64,000 bases of DNA, taken from contig NZ_JH976537.1 in the NCBI RefSeq assembly GCF_000309385.1, positions 4,139,884-4,203,883 on the forward strand, written 5' to 3'. Each line of letters starts with the position of its first letter. Positions within the stretch are counted from its first letter, which is position 1. A program made the position numbers and the translations under genes. The notes beneath the pieces are model-generated. The model ran no database searches and was not told the origin of the DNA. It saw only the letters and a program-made list of their open reading frames with translations. Origin of the DNA: Nodosilinea nodulosa PCC 7104. GTDB lineage: Bacteria > Cyanobacteriota > Cyanobacteriia > Phormidesmidales > Phormidesmidaceae. This document shows, in pieces, positions 1 through 8,758 of this stretch.

Positions 1-2030
1 CCGTGGTGCAGCTGCTCAACAAGCTCAACAGCACTCCCTTTGACGAGCAGGACGAGCGCCACTTCAAAGAGTTTGCCGAGTCGCTGGGGGTAATTCTAGA
101 AAGCTGCAACTCGTTTTATATCGCCGCCCGCAACCAAAAAGGCGTCGCCGCCCTGCTCAAGGCCATTTCGTCCCTAGAGCAGAGCCTGGACCTGGAGAAA
201 ACCCTGCAATCGGTGATGGAGGAAGCCCGCCAGCTGATGCAGGCCGATCGCAGCACCCTGTGGCTGATCGACGAAGAGAGCGGCGACCTGTGGTCCAAGG
301 TGAAGTCGGGCGACGGCAAGTCCCTGGTGGAGCTGCACAACCCTATCAGCAGCGGCATTGTGGGCCACGTGGCCACCACCGGCGAAATCCTCAACATCCC
401 CGATGCCTACCAAGACCCTCGCTTCAACCCCGACGCCGACAAGCGCACCGGCTACACCACCCGCACCATTCTCTGCATGCCGGTATATAACTCTGGGGGC
501 AAGCTGATCGCCGTCACCCAGCTGATCAACAAGGCCCAGGGCACCTTCACCACCTCCGACGAGGCCTTTATGAAGGCCTTCAACATCCAGGCCGGGGTCG
601 CGCTGGAAAATGCCAAGCTGTTTGAGAGCGTCCTGGTCGAAAAACAGTATCAGAAAGACATTCTGCAAAGCCTCTCCGACGCGGTGATCTCCACCGATAT
701 GGAAGGCCGCATTGTCACCATCAACGACGCCGCTCTGGACCTGATTGGCTGCCCGGAAGATACCGATCACAGCCGCACCATTCGCGATCGCTGGCAAACG
801 GCCCTGCTCAGCCGCCCCGTGTGGGACGCCATCCCCATCGAAAGCCTGCGCTTTCGCCTAGAGGACAGCCTCAAAAACGGGGCCCGCCACTACGTGCCCG
901 AGCAGAGCCTGCGGGTGGCCGTGGCCCCCGGTCCCGGCACCGGGCTAGATCCCGTTTCTGAGCTGGCCCTAGCCGATCCGAACCATCCCGAAATCTATCG
1001 AGCCTGGGGCGATCCGTCCGCTCCGCCCCTGCCCGCCGATCTGGTACAGCGCATTGAGCGCAGCATCAACCTCACCGTCAACCCCCTGACCAACCCCGAA
1101 GGCGGGGTGCTCGGCGGCCTGCTGGTGCTCGAAGACATCAGCCAGGAAAAGCGGATGAAGAGCACTCTCTACCGCTACATGACCCCCGGCGTGGCCGAGC
1201 AGGTGATGGCCCTGGGCGACGATCTGCTCATGAAGGGCGAGCGCAAAGACGTCACGGTGCTGTTCTCCGACATTCGTGGCTACACCACCCTGACCGAAAA
1301 TTTAGAAGCCGACAAAGTGGTGGAAATGCTCAACGCCTACTTTGAAACCATGGTGGAGTCGGTATTCCACTTCGAGGGCACCCTCGACAAATTCATTGGC
1401 GACGCGCTGATGGCGGTGTTTGGTGCCCCGCTACCCCTCAGTAACCACGCCTGGGCGGCGGTGCAGAGCGCTCTGGACATGCGGCGGCGGCTGGCAAAGT
1501 TTAACGCCGAGCGGGGGGTTTTGGGTCAGCCCGAGATTCGCTTTGGCATCGGCATTAGTTCCGGCGAGGTTGTTTCGGGCAACATTGGCTCCCAGCGCAA
1601 AATGGAGTACACCGTCATCGGCGATGGGGTCAACCTCAGCTCTCGCCTGGAAGGGGTAACCAAAGAGTATGGCTGTGACATTGTTATCAGCGAATACACC
1701 TATGCCCTCTGCGCCGACAAAATCTGGGTGCGCGAGCTAGACCGCACCCAGGTAAAGGGCAAACATCAAGCCGTCGGCCTCTACGAACTCATTGACAAGC
1801 GCGACACGCCCCTCAGTGCCGACACCGAAGCCTTTCTCGCGCTCTACGCCAAAGCCCGCAGCGCCTACACGGCCATGCGCTTTGACGAAGCCCTGAACCT
1901 GTTTGGCCAGGCCCAACAGATGCGCCCCGACGACAAGGCCGTAGCGGTTCATCTCAGCCGAGCTCAGCAGTATCGGGTGCAGCCGCCGCCGGAGAATTGG
2001 AATGGTGTCTATGTGATGACCACCAAGTGA
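1..2030 (+). CDS. GAF-domain class III adenylate cyclase, 5' end outside the window
   Basis: This is the 3' part of a longer gene; the reading frame is open at the window edge, so the true start lies upstream. Residues are counted from the first full codon at base 3. The remaining protein has the end of one GAF-like segment, a second GAF domain (about 65-205), a PAS-like linker (about 215-375) and a class III nucleotide cyclase domain (about 415-590). Visible catalytic residues are the metal aspartates D423 (FSDIRG) and D467 (DKFIGD), the purine-selecting pair K463/T537, and N544 and R548 (VNLSSRLE). A Lys-Thr pair is typical of bacterial adenylate rather than guanylate cyclases, so cAMP is the likely product. 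The GAF/PAS part should bind a small ligand or sense a partner. The ligand is unknown. Confidence 0.9.
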   Translation, partial: VVQLLNKLNSTPFDEQDERHFKEFAESLGVILESCNSFYIAARNQKGVAALLKAISSLEQSLDLEKTLQSVMEEARQLMQADRSTLWLIDEESGDLWSKVKSGDGKSLVELHNPISSGIVGHVATTGEILNIPDAYQDPRFNPDADKRTGYTTRTILCMPVYNSGGKLIAVTQLINKAQGTFTTSDEAFMKAFNIQAGVALENAKLFESVLVEKQYQKDILQSLSDAVISTDMEGRIVTINDAALDLIGCPEDTDHSRTIRDRWQTALLSRPVWDAIPIESLRFRLEDSLKNGARHYVPEQSLRVAVAPGPGTGLDPVSELALADPNHPEIYRAWGDPSAPPLPADLVQRIERSINLTVNPLTNPEGGVLGGLLVLEDISQEKRMKSTLYRYMTPGVAEQVMALGDDLLMKGERKDVTVLFSDIRGYTTLTENLEADKVVEMLNAYFETMVESVFHFEGTLDKFIGDALMAVFGAPLPLSNHAWAAVQSALDMRRRLAKFNAERGVLGQPEIRFGIGISSGEVVSGNIGSQRKMEYTVIGDGVNLSSRLEGVTKEYGCDIVISEYTYALCADKIWVRELDRTQVKGKHQAVGLYELIDKRDTPLSADTEAFLALYAKARSAYTAMRFDEALNLFGQAQQMRPDDKAVAVHLSRAQQYRVQPPPENWNGVYVMTTK

Positions 2031-2296
2031 CCCCTCGCCCAGCGATGACGGCGAAATAAGGCATGGCTGCCGAGGGCTCAACCAGCGGGGTGCCAACCGG
2101 CGATCCGCTTTTCTGACGGAGAACCACCAGCGGTATTAACCTGCGCGGCACCGCTTCGATTGACGCTGCCAGGAACAGCTGCACTCCCCTGTGTCCGTCT
2201 ACCTATCGCAGACGGAGTAAACCCGCTAGGATGGAAGTTGTGTTCAAATTGGACACTTTGAGGTTGTTCCGCCGCCGTTGAGCCAACGCACCGCCC

Positions 2297-3241
2297 ATGT
2301 CTCTTTTTGACTGGTTTGCCAATCGCCGTAAGTCAGGCCCCATTAGCGAAGACCGCCAGGAGCGGGAAATTGCCGACGGCCTATGGACCAAGTGCGAGCA
2401 CTGCGACATTCTGACCTACACCAAGGATCTGCGCACCAATCAGTGGGTTTGTAGCGACTGCGGTCACCACCACCGTATTTTTAGCGATGAGCGTATTCGC
2501 CAGCTCATTGACGCCAACACCTGGCAGGCCATAGATACCCATATTCAGCCCCAGGATCCGCTCAAATTTAAAGATCGCAAGGGCTATGGCGATCGCCTGC
2601 GCGATACCCAAGCCAAAACCAAGCTGACCGATGCTGTCCAGACTGGCCTGGGGGAACTCGACGGCTTGCCCGTTGCCCTAGGGGTGATGGACTTTCGATT
2701 TATGGGCGGCAGCATGGGTTCAGTAGTGGGCGAAAAACTCACCCGCCTGATCGAGCGCGGCACTGCCACTGGTCGCCCCGTCATCATTGTCTGCGCCTCG
2801 GGGGGAGCCCGCATGCAGGAGGGCATGCTCAGCCTGATGCAAATGGCCAAAATCTCCGGCGCTTTGCAGCAGCACCAGGCGACCAAGCTCATCTACATGC
2901 CGGTGCTCACCCACCCCACCACTGGCGGCGTTACCGCCAGCTTTGCCATGCTGGGCGATATTATTTTGGCCGAGCCCAAGGCCACTATTGGCTTTGCCGG
3001 TCGCCGAGTGGTCGAGCAGACCCTGCGCGAAAAACTCCCCGACGACTTTCAAACCGCTGAATACCTGCGGGACCACGGCTTTGTCGATCTAATTGTGTCG
3101 CGCACCCAGCTTAAGCAAACCCTGGCCCAGCTAATTCGCCTGCATCAGCCTGTCGCTGTCGCCGCTGCGTTGGACGGGCACGCTGCCTGGAGCAATGGCC
3201 TGGGAACGGCAGAGCCAACTCACATTGGCGTCGATTTATAG
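2297..3241 (+). CDS. accD: Acetyl-CoA carboxylase carboxyltransferase subunit beta
   Basis: AccD pairs with AccA to transfer the carboxyl group from carboxybiotin to acetyl-CoA, the committed step of fatty-acid synthesis. The 314-residue length is normal. The N-terminal zinc ribbon is complete: C33-x2-C36 and C52-x2-C55. The crotonase-like carboxyltransferase core follows, with the GGARMQEG segment and the glycine-rich [13 protein letters not shown] region. The ATG at 2297 gives the usual start sequence [10 protein letters not shown]. The gene stands alone, about 270 bases after the cyclase and 200 bases before psbV. I saw no terminator on either side. Confidence 0.97.
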   Translation: MSLFDWFANRRKSGPISEDRQEREIADGLWTKCEHCDILTYTKDLRTNQWVCSDCGHHHRIFSDERIRQLIDANTWQAIDTHIQPQDPLKFKDRKGYGDRLRDTQAKTKLTDAVQTGLGELDGLPVALGVMDFRFMGGSMGSVVGEKLTRLIERGTATGRPVIIVCASGGARMQEGMLSLMQMAKISGALQQHQATKLIYMPVLTHPTTGGVTASFAMLGDIILAEPKATIGFAGRRVVEQTLREKLPDDFQTAEYLRDHGFVDLIVSRTQLKQTLAQLIRLHQPVAVAAALDGHAAWSNGLGTAEPTHIGVDL

Positions 3242-3441
3242 AGGCGAAACATTGGGAATGGCCCCCTTCGGTGGCATGATAGACATTACGAGAAGGATTT
3301 GATGGGGAAAGCTCCATTGAATTAGGTCTAATCCAAGCCCAGACCTGGAGGGTTTGCCTAACGGGCAATCACCAATCCCGATCTGGCCTTGGCAGAGCTG
3401 TGTTGATTTCATACCCAAGCCCTATACATTCGAGGAGAACC

Positions 3442-3948
3442 ATGTTGAAGAGATGCATTTGGCTAGTTGCGGTCGCACTCTTCTTTGTCAGCCACCTGGT
3501 CATGGGAGACGCTGTCGCGGCTGAGCTAGATGAGGCTACCCGAACGGTTCCGCTTAACGCCCAAGGCGATAACTATGTGCTGTCGCTGGAGCAGATTACC
3601 CGTGGCCGTCGTCAGTTTAACTACGCCTGTGGCACCTGCCATGTGGGAGGAATTACCAAAACCAACCCTACCGTTGGTCTCGACCCTGAGACCTTGGAGG
3701 GTGCCCTGCCTCCCCGCGATAACATTGAAGCCCTGGTAGCGTACCTGAAAGAACCGATGACCTACGATGGTCTGACCGATATTTCTCAGGTTCACCCCAG
3801 CAAAAAAAGCGCCGATATTTATCCCAAAATGCGTAGTTTGACCGAAGAAGATTTAATCGCGATTGCAGGTCATATCTTGCTTCAGCCCAAGGTCATTGGC
3901 GACATGTGGGGAGCCGGTAAGACCCGCTTCTCTGCTCCTCAGGTTTAG
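3442..3948 (+). CDS. psbV: Photosystem II cytochrome c550
   Basis: PsbV is a lumenal extrinsic subunit that stabilises the oxygen-evolving Mn cluster of photosystem II. The chosen ATG is preceded by GAGGAG at 3432-3437; an in-frame start upstream at 3400 would add residues ahead of the signal peptide and is less likely. The 168-residue precursor has a signal peptide ending near VAA (about residue 27). The heme site is C63-x2-C66-H67 (ACGTCHVGG) and the second axial ligand is H118 in the ISQVHPS motif. The C-terminal half, including PRDNIEALV and AGHILLQPK, matches the family throughout. petE follows 196 bases later on the same strand, grouping two lumenal electron-transfer proteins. Confidence 0.97.
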   Translation: MLKRCIWLVAVALFFVSHLVMGDAVAAELDEATRTVPLNAQGDNYVLSLEQITRGRRQFNYACGTCHVGGITKTNPTVGLDPETLEGALPPRDNIEALVAYLKEPMTYDGLTDISQVHPSKKSADIYPKMRSLTEEDLIAIAGHILLQPKVIGDMWGAGKTRFSAPQV

Positions 3949-4144
3949 GGATGGTTGGGTGATTTGAGGGCCGACTTAGCCTTGGGAACTGTTGTCAACA
4001 GCGCCTATTTGGTTGCCCAAAGGCGGCAATTACCCAGGCCACAGGCCCAAAGTTGCCGCACAAAGCAGGTTAATATGCCATAAGAAGGCCGTTCAACGGT
4101 CCTCTTGTTTGATTGAACTGGAGATACGAGCTTTAGAGGTAGTT

Positions 4145-4561
4145 ATGCAACGTGTATTTCGCGCCGCCCAGCGTTTGGGTCTGGTTATTTTGTCTGTTCT
4201 GCTAGTTGTGGGTACCCTGACCCTGGCTTCTGCCCCCGCTGCGGCCACCAACTACGATGTCAAAATGGGGTCTGATGCGGGCCTGCTGGTGTTTGAACCC
4301 AGCACTGTGACCGTTAAGCCCGGCGACACCGTGACCTGGATCAACAACAAAATGGCCCCCCACAATGTCGTGTTTGATGCTGCCAATGTGCCCGGCGACA
4401 AAGCCCTGGCCGACAGTATCTCCCATACCCAGCTGACCTTTGCCCCTGGCGAAAACTACTCCACCACGTTTACCGGCGATATGCCCGCTGGCACCTACAC
4501 CTACTACTGTGCCCCCCACCGCGGAGCTGGTATGGTAGCCAAGGTCGTTTTGGAGAATTAG
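4145..4561 (+). CDS. petE: Plastocyanin precursor
   Basis: Plastocyanin is the lumenal blue-copper carrier between cytochrome b6f and photosystem I. The reading frame is open from 3992, but the ATG at 4145 is preceded by AGAGGT and directly starts a signal peptide (hydrophobic core about 12-30, cleavage near ASAPAAA). The mature part, about 103 residues, has all four copper ligands: H73 (APHNVVF), C122, H125 and M130 ([11 protein letters not shown]). Total length is 138 residues. A strong Rho-independent terminator lies 47 bases after the stop, so the gene is probably transcribed singly or with psbV upstream. Copper-dependent control is known for petE in cyanobacteria, but I could not identify an operator here. 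Confidence 0.96.
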   Translation: MQRVFRAAQRLGLVILSVLLVVGTLTLASAPAAATNYDVKMGSDAGLLVFEPSTVTVKPGDTVTWINNKMAPHNVVFDAANVPGDKALADSISHTQLTFAPGENYSTTFTGDMPAGTYTYYCAPHRGAGMVAKVVLEN

Positions 4562-4607
4562 AGGCGCTTAGAGCCTTTGGCTTTGGGCATGGCTTTTTGA
4601 GCTGAAA

Positions 4608-4645
4608 GCAAAAAAAGAGCGTCTCTCGGGGCGCTCTTTTTTTGC
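4608..4645 (+). terminator. Rho-independent terminator of petE
   Basis: A perfect 14-bp stem (4608-4621 with 4632-4645) encloses a 10-base loop. The 3' arm contains seven consecutive T residues complementary to seven A residues in the 5' arm. The A-tract/T-tract form means it could work in both directions. Confidence 0.9.
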
Positions 4646-4673
4646 GGTTAAGCTCTGCTGCTCCATCGGTGGC

Positions 4674-4977
4674 ATGACAGCCGACGGGTAGGTGAGGACA
4701 TTTCTCAGAACCAGCGTTCGAATGTTTGAACGTTCTCAACGTCTCTCAATGTCCTAACTAACCTGAGTTCGGGATCAGAAAAGACCTTGGCAAAGCAGGC
4801 CCACTGTCCCCTCCTTGGGAGGGGTAGGGGTGGGTTGTCTATGCCAGCATGGCAACTCACCCTATCTAGAAGCTTGTATTTTGCCGTAGGTTTAACCCAC
4901 CCCGCCCTTCGGGCATCCCGCCAAGGAGGGGACAGCGTTATCCCGAACTGAGGTTAACTAACGTGACGAAGGCTATA
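4674..4977. repeat. Interrupted copy (C) of the ~100-bp TATAGC element
   Basis: Bases 4674-4759 plus 4956-4977 align with two other copies at 51711-51808 and 57518-57620. Shared parts are a central GCGTTC...TTTGAACG stem, the segment ATGTCCTAA near the 3' end, GTGAC, and the terminal GCTATA. Removing 4760-4955 together with one AACT restores a 29-base stretch that lines up without gaps to the copy at 51.8 kb. The 5' end of this copy is diverged, so its left boundary is approximate. Confidence 0.65.
4760..4955. mobile_element. 196-bp inverted-repeat (MITE-like) element
   Basis: The two ends are inverted repeats: AACCTGAGTTCGGGAT at 4760-4775 pairs with ATCCCGAACTGAGGTT at 4940-4955 (15 of 16). 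Further in, the CTGTCCCCTCCTTGG...GGTGGGTT arm (about 4804-4836) pairs with AACCCACC...CCAAGGAGGGGACAG (about 4893-4935). AACT flanks both sides (4756-4759 and 4956-4959) and fits a 4-bp target duplication; because the element ends also read AAC, up to 7 bp could be duplicated. It holds no ORF of note and would need a transposase supplied in trans. Confidence 0.6.
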
Positions 4978-4988
4978 AACGTCTATAA

Positions 4989-5186
4989 CGAGGCGATGAG
5001 GCAGCGCAGTATCTGACCGTTCGTGATGGTGCGATCACCCGCTCCGATTGCGTCCGGCAGTATGGCAATCTCAAACGGGCCCTAGCGGCGCAGTATCCTG
5101 AAGACATCAACGGCTGCATGGATGGCAAAACTGAGGTTGTAAAGTCCATGGAGTATTGGGCGCTGCAATGGGGAGAATTGGTATGA
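4989..5186 (+). pseudogene. Start-less reading frame, probable 3' remnant of an unknown gene
   Basis: An open frame of about 65 codons with no good start codon runs from the end of the interrupted repeat to a TGA at 5184-5186. The translation is compositionally protein-like (GDEAAQYLTVRDG at the start, MEYWALQWGELV at the end). Its stop overlaps the ATG of the OsmC gene in an ATGA junction, as in translationally coupled operons. The simplest reading is that the 5' part was lost or displaced when repeat elements accumulated upstream. I do not recognise the family. Confidence 0.4.
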
Positions 5187-5662
5187 ACAACGCTAAAAAT
5201 CACCTCTATCGGGTGGAAGTCCACTGGACTGGCAATACTGGACAGGGTACGGAAAGCTATCGCACCTACGATCGCGCCCACACGATTGGCGCAGCTGACA
5301 AACCGATCATTGAGGCCTCGGCTGACTCAGCTTTTCGAGGCGACAAGACCAAATACAACCCCGAAGAGCTTTTGGTGGCGTCTCTGTCGAGTTGCCACAT
5401 GCTCTGGTACCTGCATCTGTGCGCTGAAGCCAAAGTGATTGTCACCCGCTATGTTGACTATCCCATTGGCACTATGGTGGAAATGGAGGATGGTAGCGGC
5501 CAGTTCTCTAAGGTATTGCTGCGGCCAATCGTGACCGTTACCCCCCAGAGCGATGCGGCGGTGGCGGCCCAGGTTCATGGTCAGGTGCACCAGAAATGCT
5601 TTATTGCCCGATCTGTTACCTTTCCGGTGCAGTGCGAGCCGACGATTCAGCTGGAGTCCTAG
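5183..5662 (+). CDS. OsmC/Ohr-family protein
   Basis: OsmC-family proteins are thiol-dependent peroxidases that reduce organic hydroperoxides. The 159-residue protein has the two family cysteines, C71 (SLSSCHMLWYLHLC) and C139 (HQKCFIARSV), the first at the start of the long central helix. The ATG at 5183 is preferred because GGGGAGA lies about 7 bases upstream; in-frame ATG/TTG codons upstream would add residues outside the domain. The ATGA overlap with the preceding remnant frame suggests former translational coupling. The substrate cannot be read from the sequence; the closest look is the cyanobacterial OsmC type rather than Ohr proper. Confidence 0.85.
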   Translation: MNNAKNHLYRVEVHWTGNTGQGTESYRTYDRAHTIGAADKPIIEASADSAFRGDKTKYNPEELLVASLSSCHMLWYLHLCAEAKVIVTRYVDYPIGTMVEMEDGSGQFSKVLLRPIVTVTPQSDAAVAAQVHGQVHQKCFIARSVTFPVQCEPTIQLES

Positions 5663-5695
5663 GCCACGGCGACTCCAGATCTCAAGCCCCTGGAA

Positions 5696-6703
5696 TTATC
5701 GGCTTAACAGGTCGGCGATCGCCCCTTTGATGAATGCCTCATCCTCGGGGGTCTGGTAGGGGTTGCCCGCCCGGTGGCCCCAGATCGAGGGAATGGGGCG
5801 GTACTCGGCGTTGGGGATGAGCGCCGCCTCGGCCTCGCAATCCTCTGGCGTGAAGTACAGATCGGTGGTAGCGGGCATGACCAGGGTTTTGGCCGTAATT
5901 GAGCCCATCGCTTGGGTGTAGTCCCCCTGGTAGATGGGGTTGTTGCCCACGTCGCAGCGCAGCCAGGTATCGATCATAGCCAGCAGGTTGTGAGGATCGC
6001 GCTTGCGGTAGCCCGCCTCCCAGCCCCGCAGAATATAGTCTTCCAGCGAGTCGTAGCCCCAGGCCAGGTAGGGTTTGGCCCGGTAGTAGGCCTGGGAGGC
6101 GGCCCAGCTGGCGTAGATCTGGGCAAAGGTGTGAAAGCCGCGATCGGGCGTGCCCTCAAACCGTTCGCCGTTCCAGGCTGGGTCGCTGGTGAGGGCGGCC
6201 CGCAGGCTGTAGAGAAAGATTTTGTTGTGGTCGGTGGTTTTGGCCGTGCCGCAGAGGGCGGCCAGGCGCTGCACGCGATCGGGGTAGAGGGTTGCCCAGT
6301 GGTAGCCCTGCTGCGCCCCCATCGACCAGCCGTAGACCAGGGCCAGCCGGTCGATGCCCAGCTCCTGCGTCACCAGGGCGTGCTGGGCGCGTACATTGTC
6401 GTATTGGGTGAAATAAACGCCGGGCTGAGCCACGGCTGGGCAGTTGCTGGGCGAGGTCGAGAGGCCGTTGCCAAACATATTCACCATCACCACGCACCAG
6501 CGACTGGGGTCGAGGATGCCGTCGGGGCGCACCAGCCAGTCGACATCGGTGTGCTGCGCCCCGTAGGAGGTGGGGTAGAGAATAGCGTTGGTGCGCTCGC
6601 TGTTTAGCTCGCCGTAGACCTGGTACACCACCTCTGCCTCGGGCAGCACCAGCCCGCACTGCAGCGCAAAATCCTTCAGCCCAAACTGCTTCGGTGTGGC
6701 CAT
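5696..6703 (-). CDS. MetX-like alpha/beta-hydrolase (homoserine O-acyltransferase family)
   Basis: This 335-residue protein has the alpha/beta-hydrolase fold of the homoserine O-acetyltransferase family. The nucleophile elbow is GWSMGAQQG with S127. The Asp is probably in the ATTDLYFTPEDCE segment, and the His is H310 in SIWGHRAG. The N-terminal part (YQVYGELN and TSYGAQHTDVDWL) is typical of the family. Many members outside the methionine pathway act on unknown esters, and there are no sulfur-metabolism genes nearby, so I do not call it metX. The stop codon of the downstream-transcribed desaturase gene lies only 9 bases upstream of this start, so the two are probably one operon on the minus strand. 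Confidence 0.85.
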   Translation of the reverse strand: MATPKQFGLKDFALQCGLVLPEAEVVYQVYGELNSERTNAILYPTSYGAQHTDVDWLVRPDGILDPSRWCVVMVNMFGNGLSTSPSNCPAVAQPGVYFTQYDNVRAQHALVTQELGIDRLALVYGWSMGAQQGYHWATLYPDRVQRLAALCGTAKTTDHNKIFLYSLRAALTSDPAWNGERFEGTPDRGFHTFAQIYASWAASQAYYRAKPYLAWGYDSLEDYILRGWEAGYRKRDPHNLLAMIDTWLRCDVGNNPIYQGDYTQAMGSITAKTLVMPATTDLYFTPEDCEAEAALIPNAEYRPIPSIWGHRAGNPYQTPEDEAFIKGAIADLLSR

Positions 6704-6712
6704 GCCTGCCTT

Positions 6713-7648
6713 TTAGTTAAAGTTGGCTACAATGCTGCGATTGACCTGTACATAGCCCGCGTCAACGCGCTGGAAATACGGCTTTAGCTGCCTGTGGGCC
6801 ATCGGTAGCGCCTGAAAGGGAATCGACGGGTACAGATGATGCTCGGCGTGATAGGGCATATTCCACATCAGCCAGCGCAGGGGCCAGAGGGTGAGGGTGG
6901 TGCGCGTGTTGAGCAGCGGATTTTCATCGTGGGGGCAGCCGGTGTGCTCGGCCAGCAGCACAAACCGCAGCAGGGGTTGACCCACCGCCAGGGGCAGCAC
7001 CCAGTAGGTCAGCAAAAACCAGGGGTGGCCCAGCAGGCTCGAAACAGCAATTACCGCCGCGTAGGTTAAAAGTTGCAGGCGCAGCGATCGCACCACCTCG
7101 GTGTGAGAACTTTCAGGTAGATAATACAAGCCCTCCAGCTGGCCAAGGGCGACCCTGCTGTGGCAGCGAACCTTGCCCATCCACCAGGGAATACCGCTCA
7201 GCTGCCAAAGGTAGTCGCCCCGGCTGGTGGGCTTAGGATCGTCGAGTTCGGGGTCTTTGCCTGGAATCTGGGTGTAGCGGTGGTGCCACTTGTGGTAGCG
7301 CCGATAGAAGGTGCTGTTGTAAAACGACAGCAGCCCGGCCAGCCAGGCGGCGCCATCGTTCAGGCGGGGATTGGCAAAGGCGGTGCGGTGACAGCACTCG
7401 TGCATGGCGCAAAACATCAGGGCCAGGCTGACCCCACAGAGAACCAGGGCCGGCAGGGCCAGCCCTAAAGGAGCCGTAGCCCACAGGTAGCCACTGGCAA
7501 CGATTACCCCCAAATGGCCCAAAAACTGAGCGCCTCCCGCCCAGTTAGAGCGCTGGTTGAGGGTGGACAATGCCTCGGCTGATAAAATTTGGCGGGGTTG
7601 AGTAGGCAACGAACCCAGTTGGGCAGCAGGTGTAGTATTCGTAAGCAT
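6713..7648 (-). CDS. Membrane fatty-acid desaturase-family protein
   Basis: This is an integral membrane diiron enzyme of the fatty-acid desaturase/hydroxylase superfamily. The three histidine clusters are H83-ECC-H87, H119-KW-HH123 and HAEHH at 267-271, placed between hydrophobic segments (about 43-82, 100-112, 190-235). At 311 residues it is shorter than the lipid desaturases DesA-D, and it could act on a lipid, carotenoid or other small hydrophobic substrate. The hydrolase gene follows 9 bases downstream. The divergent GntR gene and the palindrome between them suggest ligand-controlled expression. The exact substrate cannot be assigned. Confidence 0.85.
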   Translation of the reverse strand: MLTNTTPAAQLGSLPTQPRQILSAEALSTLNQRSNWAGGAQFLGHLGVIVASGYLWATAPLGLALPALVLCGVSLALMFCAMHECCHRTAFANPRLNDGAAWLAGLLSFYNSTFYRRYHKWHHRYTQIPGKDPELDDPKPTSRGDYLWQLSGIPWWMGKVRCHSRVALGQLEGLYYLPESSHTEVVRSLRLQLLTYAAVIAVSSLLGHPWFLLTYWVLPLAVGQPLLRFVLLAEHTGCPHDENPLLNTRTTLTLWPLRWLMWNMPYHAEHHLYPSIPFQALPMAHRQLKPYFQRVDAGYVQVNRSIVANFN

Positions 7649-7794
7649 GGTTAACGTTCTAGTAGAAAATGCCTTGGCAACATCAGATAATTGAAAAAGG
7701 GGGAGCAGCCCGTCTGGGCAACGCCCTAGGCTCTCAAATCACCGATCCACTGACGACCTGCTGACCGATGTAGTCAGCAAACGACCTCGCTTCA

Positions 7795-7810
7795 ACTTGT
7801 TATGACAAGT
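7795..7810. promoter_or_regulatory. Candidate GntR/UTRA operator
   Basis: A perfect inverted repeat, ACTTGT-TATG-ACAAGT, lies between the desaturase start (7648, minus strand) and the GntR start (7885, plus strand). GntR regulators of the HutC/UTRA group are known to bind short palindromes of the TTGT...ACAA type. The position fits autoregulation and control of the divergent desaturase-hydrolase pair. Binding itself is inference. Confidence 0.5.
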
Positions 7811-7884
7811 GAGTTTAGCACATTTACCTGGGGGTGTCCAAGCTGCGCTCGCAATGCCCGCCGCCCGTTGATGGTTTTCTGTCT

Positions 7885-8601
7885 ATGGCTACTCCGCTAC
7901 ACATCAGTATTTCGAAAAAGCTGCGCCACCAGATTGAGTCGGGGGTGTATACCTCTGGCGATCGCCTTCCCAGCGAGCACCAGCTGATGGAAACCTATAA
8001 CGTCAGCCGCATTACCGCCCGCCAGGCGATGGCCAACCTGGTCAGCCAGGGGCTGGCGATCGCCTATCGAGGCAAGGGCGTATTTGTCACCCCGCAGAAA
8101 AAAGTCACCTATTCCCTCTCCAGCCCGCTGGTGTTTTTAGAGCAGGATATGGCCCGCCAGGGGGTCGCCTTTTCCTTTGAAAGCCTGACATTTGAGTCTA
8201 TCTGTGCCCCGGCTGAGGTGGCCGTCGCCCTGGAGATTTCGGCGGATACGCCGGTGTACCTACAGAGAAAGCTGCTCCGCATGGATGGAGCCGCTGGGGC
8301 CGTGGATGTGTCTTACCTGATTGCTGAACTGGGCCAGCGATTTGCCCCCCAGCTCGAACGTCAAATGACTTTTCCCACCCTGGCCCAAAATGGCGTGCCC
8401 ATTGAGCACGTCGATGCCATGGTGGAGTGCACCCACGCCGACTACGATCTCAGCGACCACCTGGAGGTGCCCCTGGGCCACGCGCTGATGGTGTATCGCT
8501 ACACGGCTTACTCCTGCGATCGCCAGCCGGTGCTGCACGGGGCCACCATTTCGCGGGCCGATCGCTTTTGCTACTCCCTCAGCATGCGCGCCGGAGAATA
8601 G
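7885..8601 (+). CDS. GntR-family (HutC/UTRA) transcriptional regulator
   Basis: The protein has an N-terminal winged helix-turn-helix (about residues 1-70, with SGDRLPSEHQLMETYNVSRITARQAM and the GKGVFV wing) and a UTRA ligand-binding domain (about 85-235). The ATG at 7885 gives MATPLHISISKKL, the usual family start; an in-frame GTG at 7834 would add 17 residues and is less likely. Length is 238 residues. It lies divergent from the desaturase and hydrolase genes across a region with a perfect ACTTGT/ACAAGT palindrome, so local regulation is likely. The effector is unknown. Confidence 0.88.
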   Translation: MATPLHISISKKLRHQIESGVYTSGDRLPSEHQLMETYNVSRITARQAMANLVSQGLAIAYRGKGVFVTPQKKVTYSLSSPLVFLEQDMARQGVAFSFESLTFESICAPAEVAVALEISADTPVYLQRKLLRMDGAAGAVDVSYLIAELGQRFAPQLERQMTFPTLAQNGVPIEHVDAMVECTHADYDLSDHLEVPLGHALMVYRYTAYSCDRQPVLHGATISRADRFCYSLSMRAGE

Positions 8602-8758
8602 CTGTCGCCATGGTGCTAGTTGACCTCGTTATACTGACAGTCCATGCCATCTATGCGCCATCTATGCGGGCGATGCTCCGCAGGTGCGCGGCAACATTAT
8701 CCAAGGCAGCCCGTCCTTAGGTGATTAGATCGATTAGAGCACGCGGTTAGAGGTTCCC

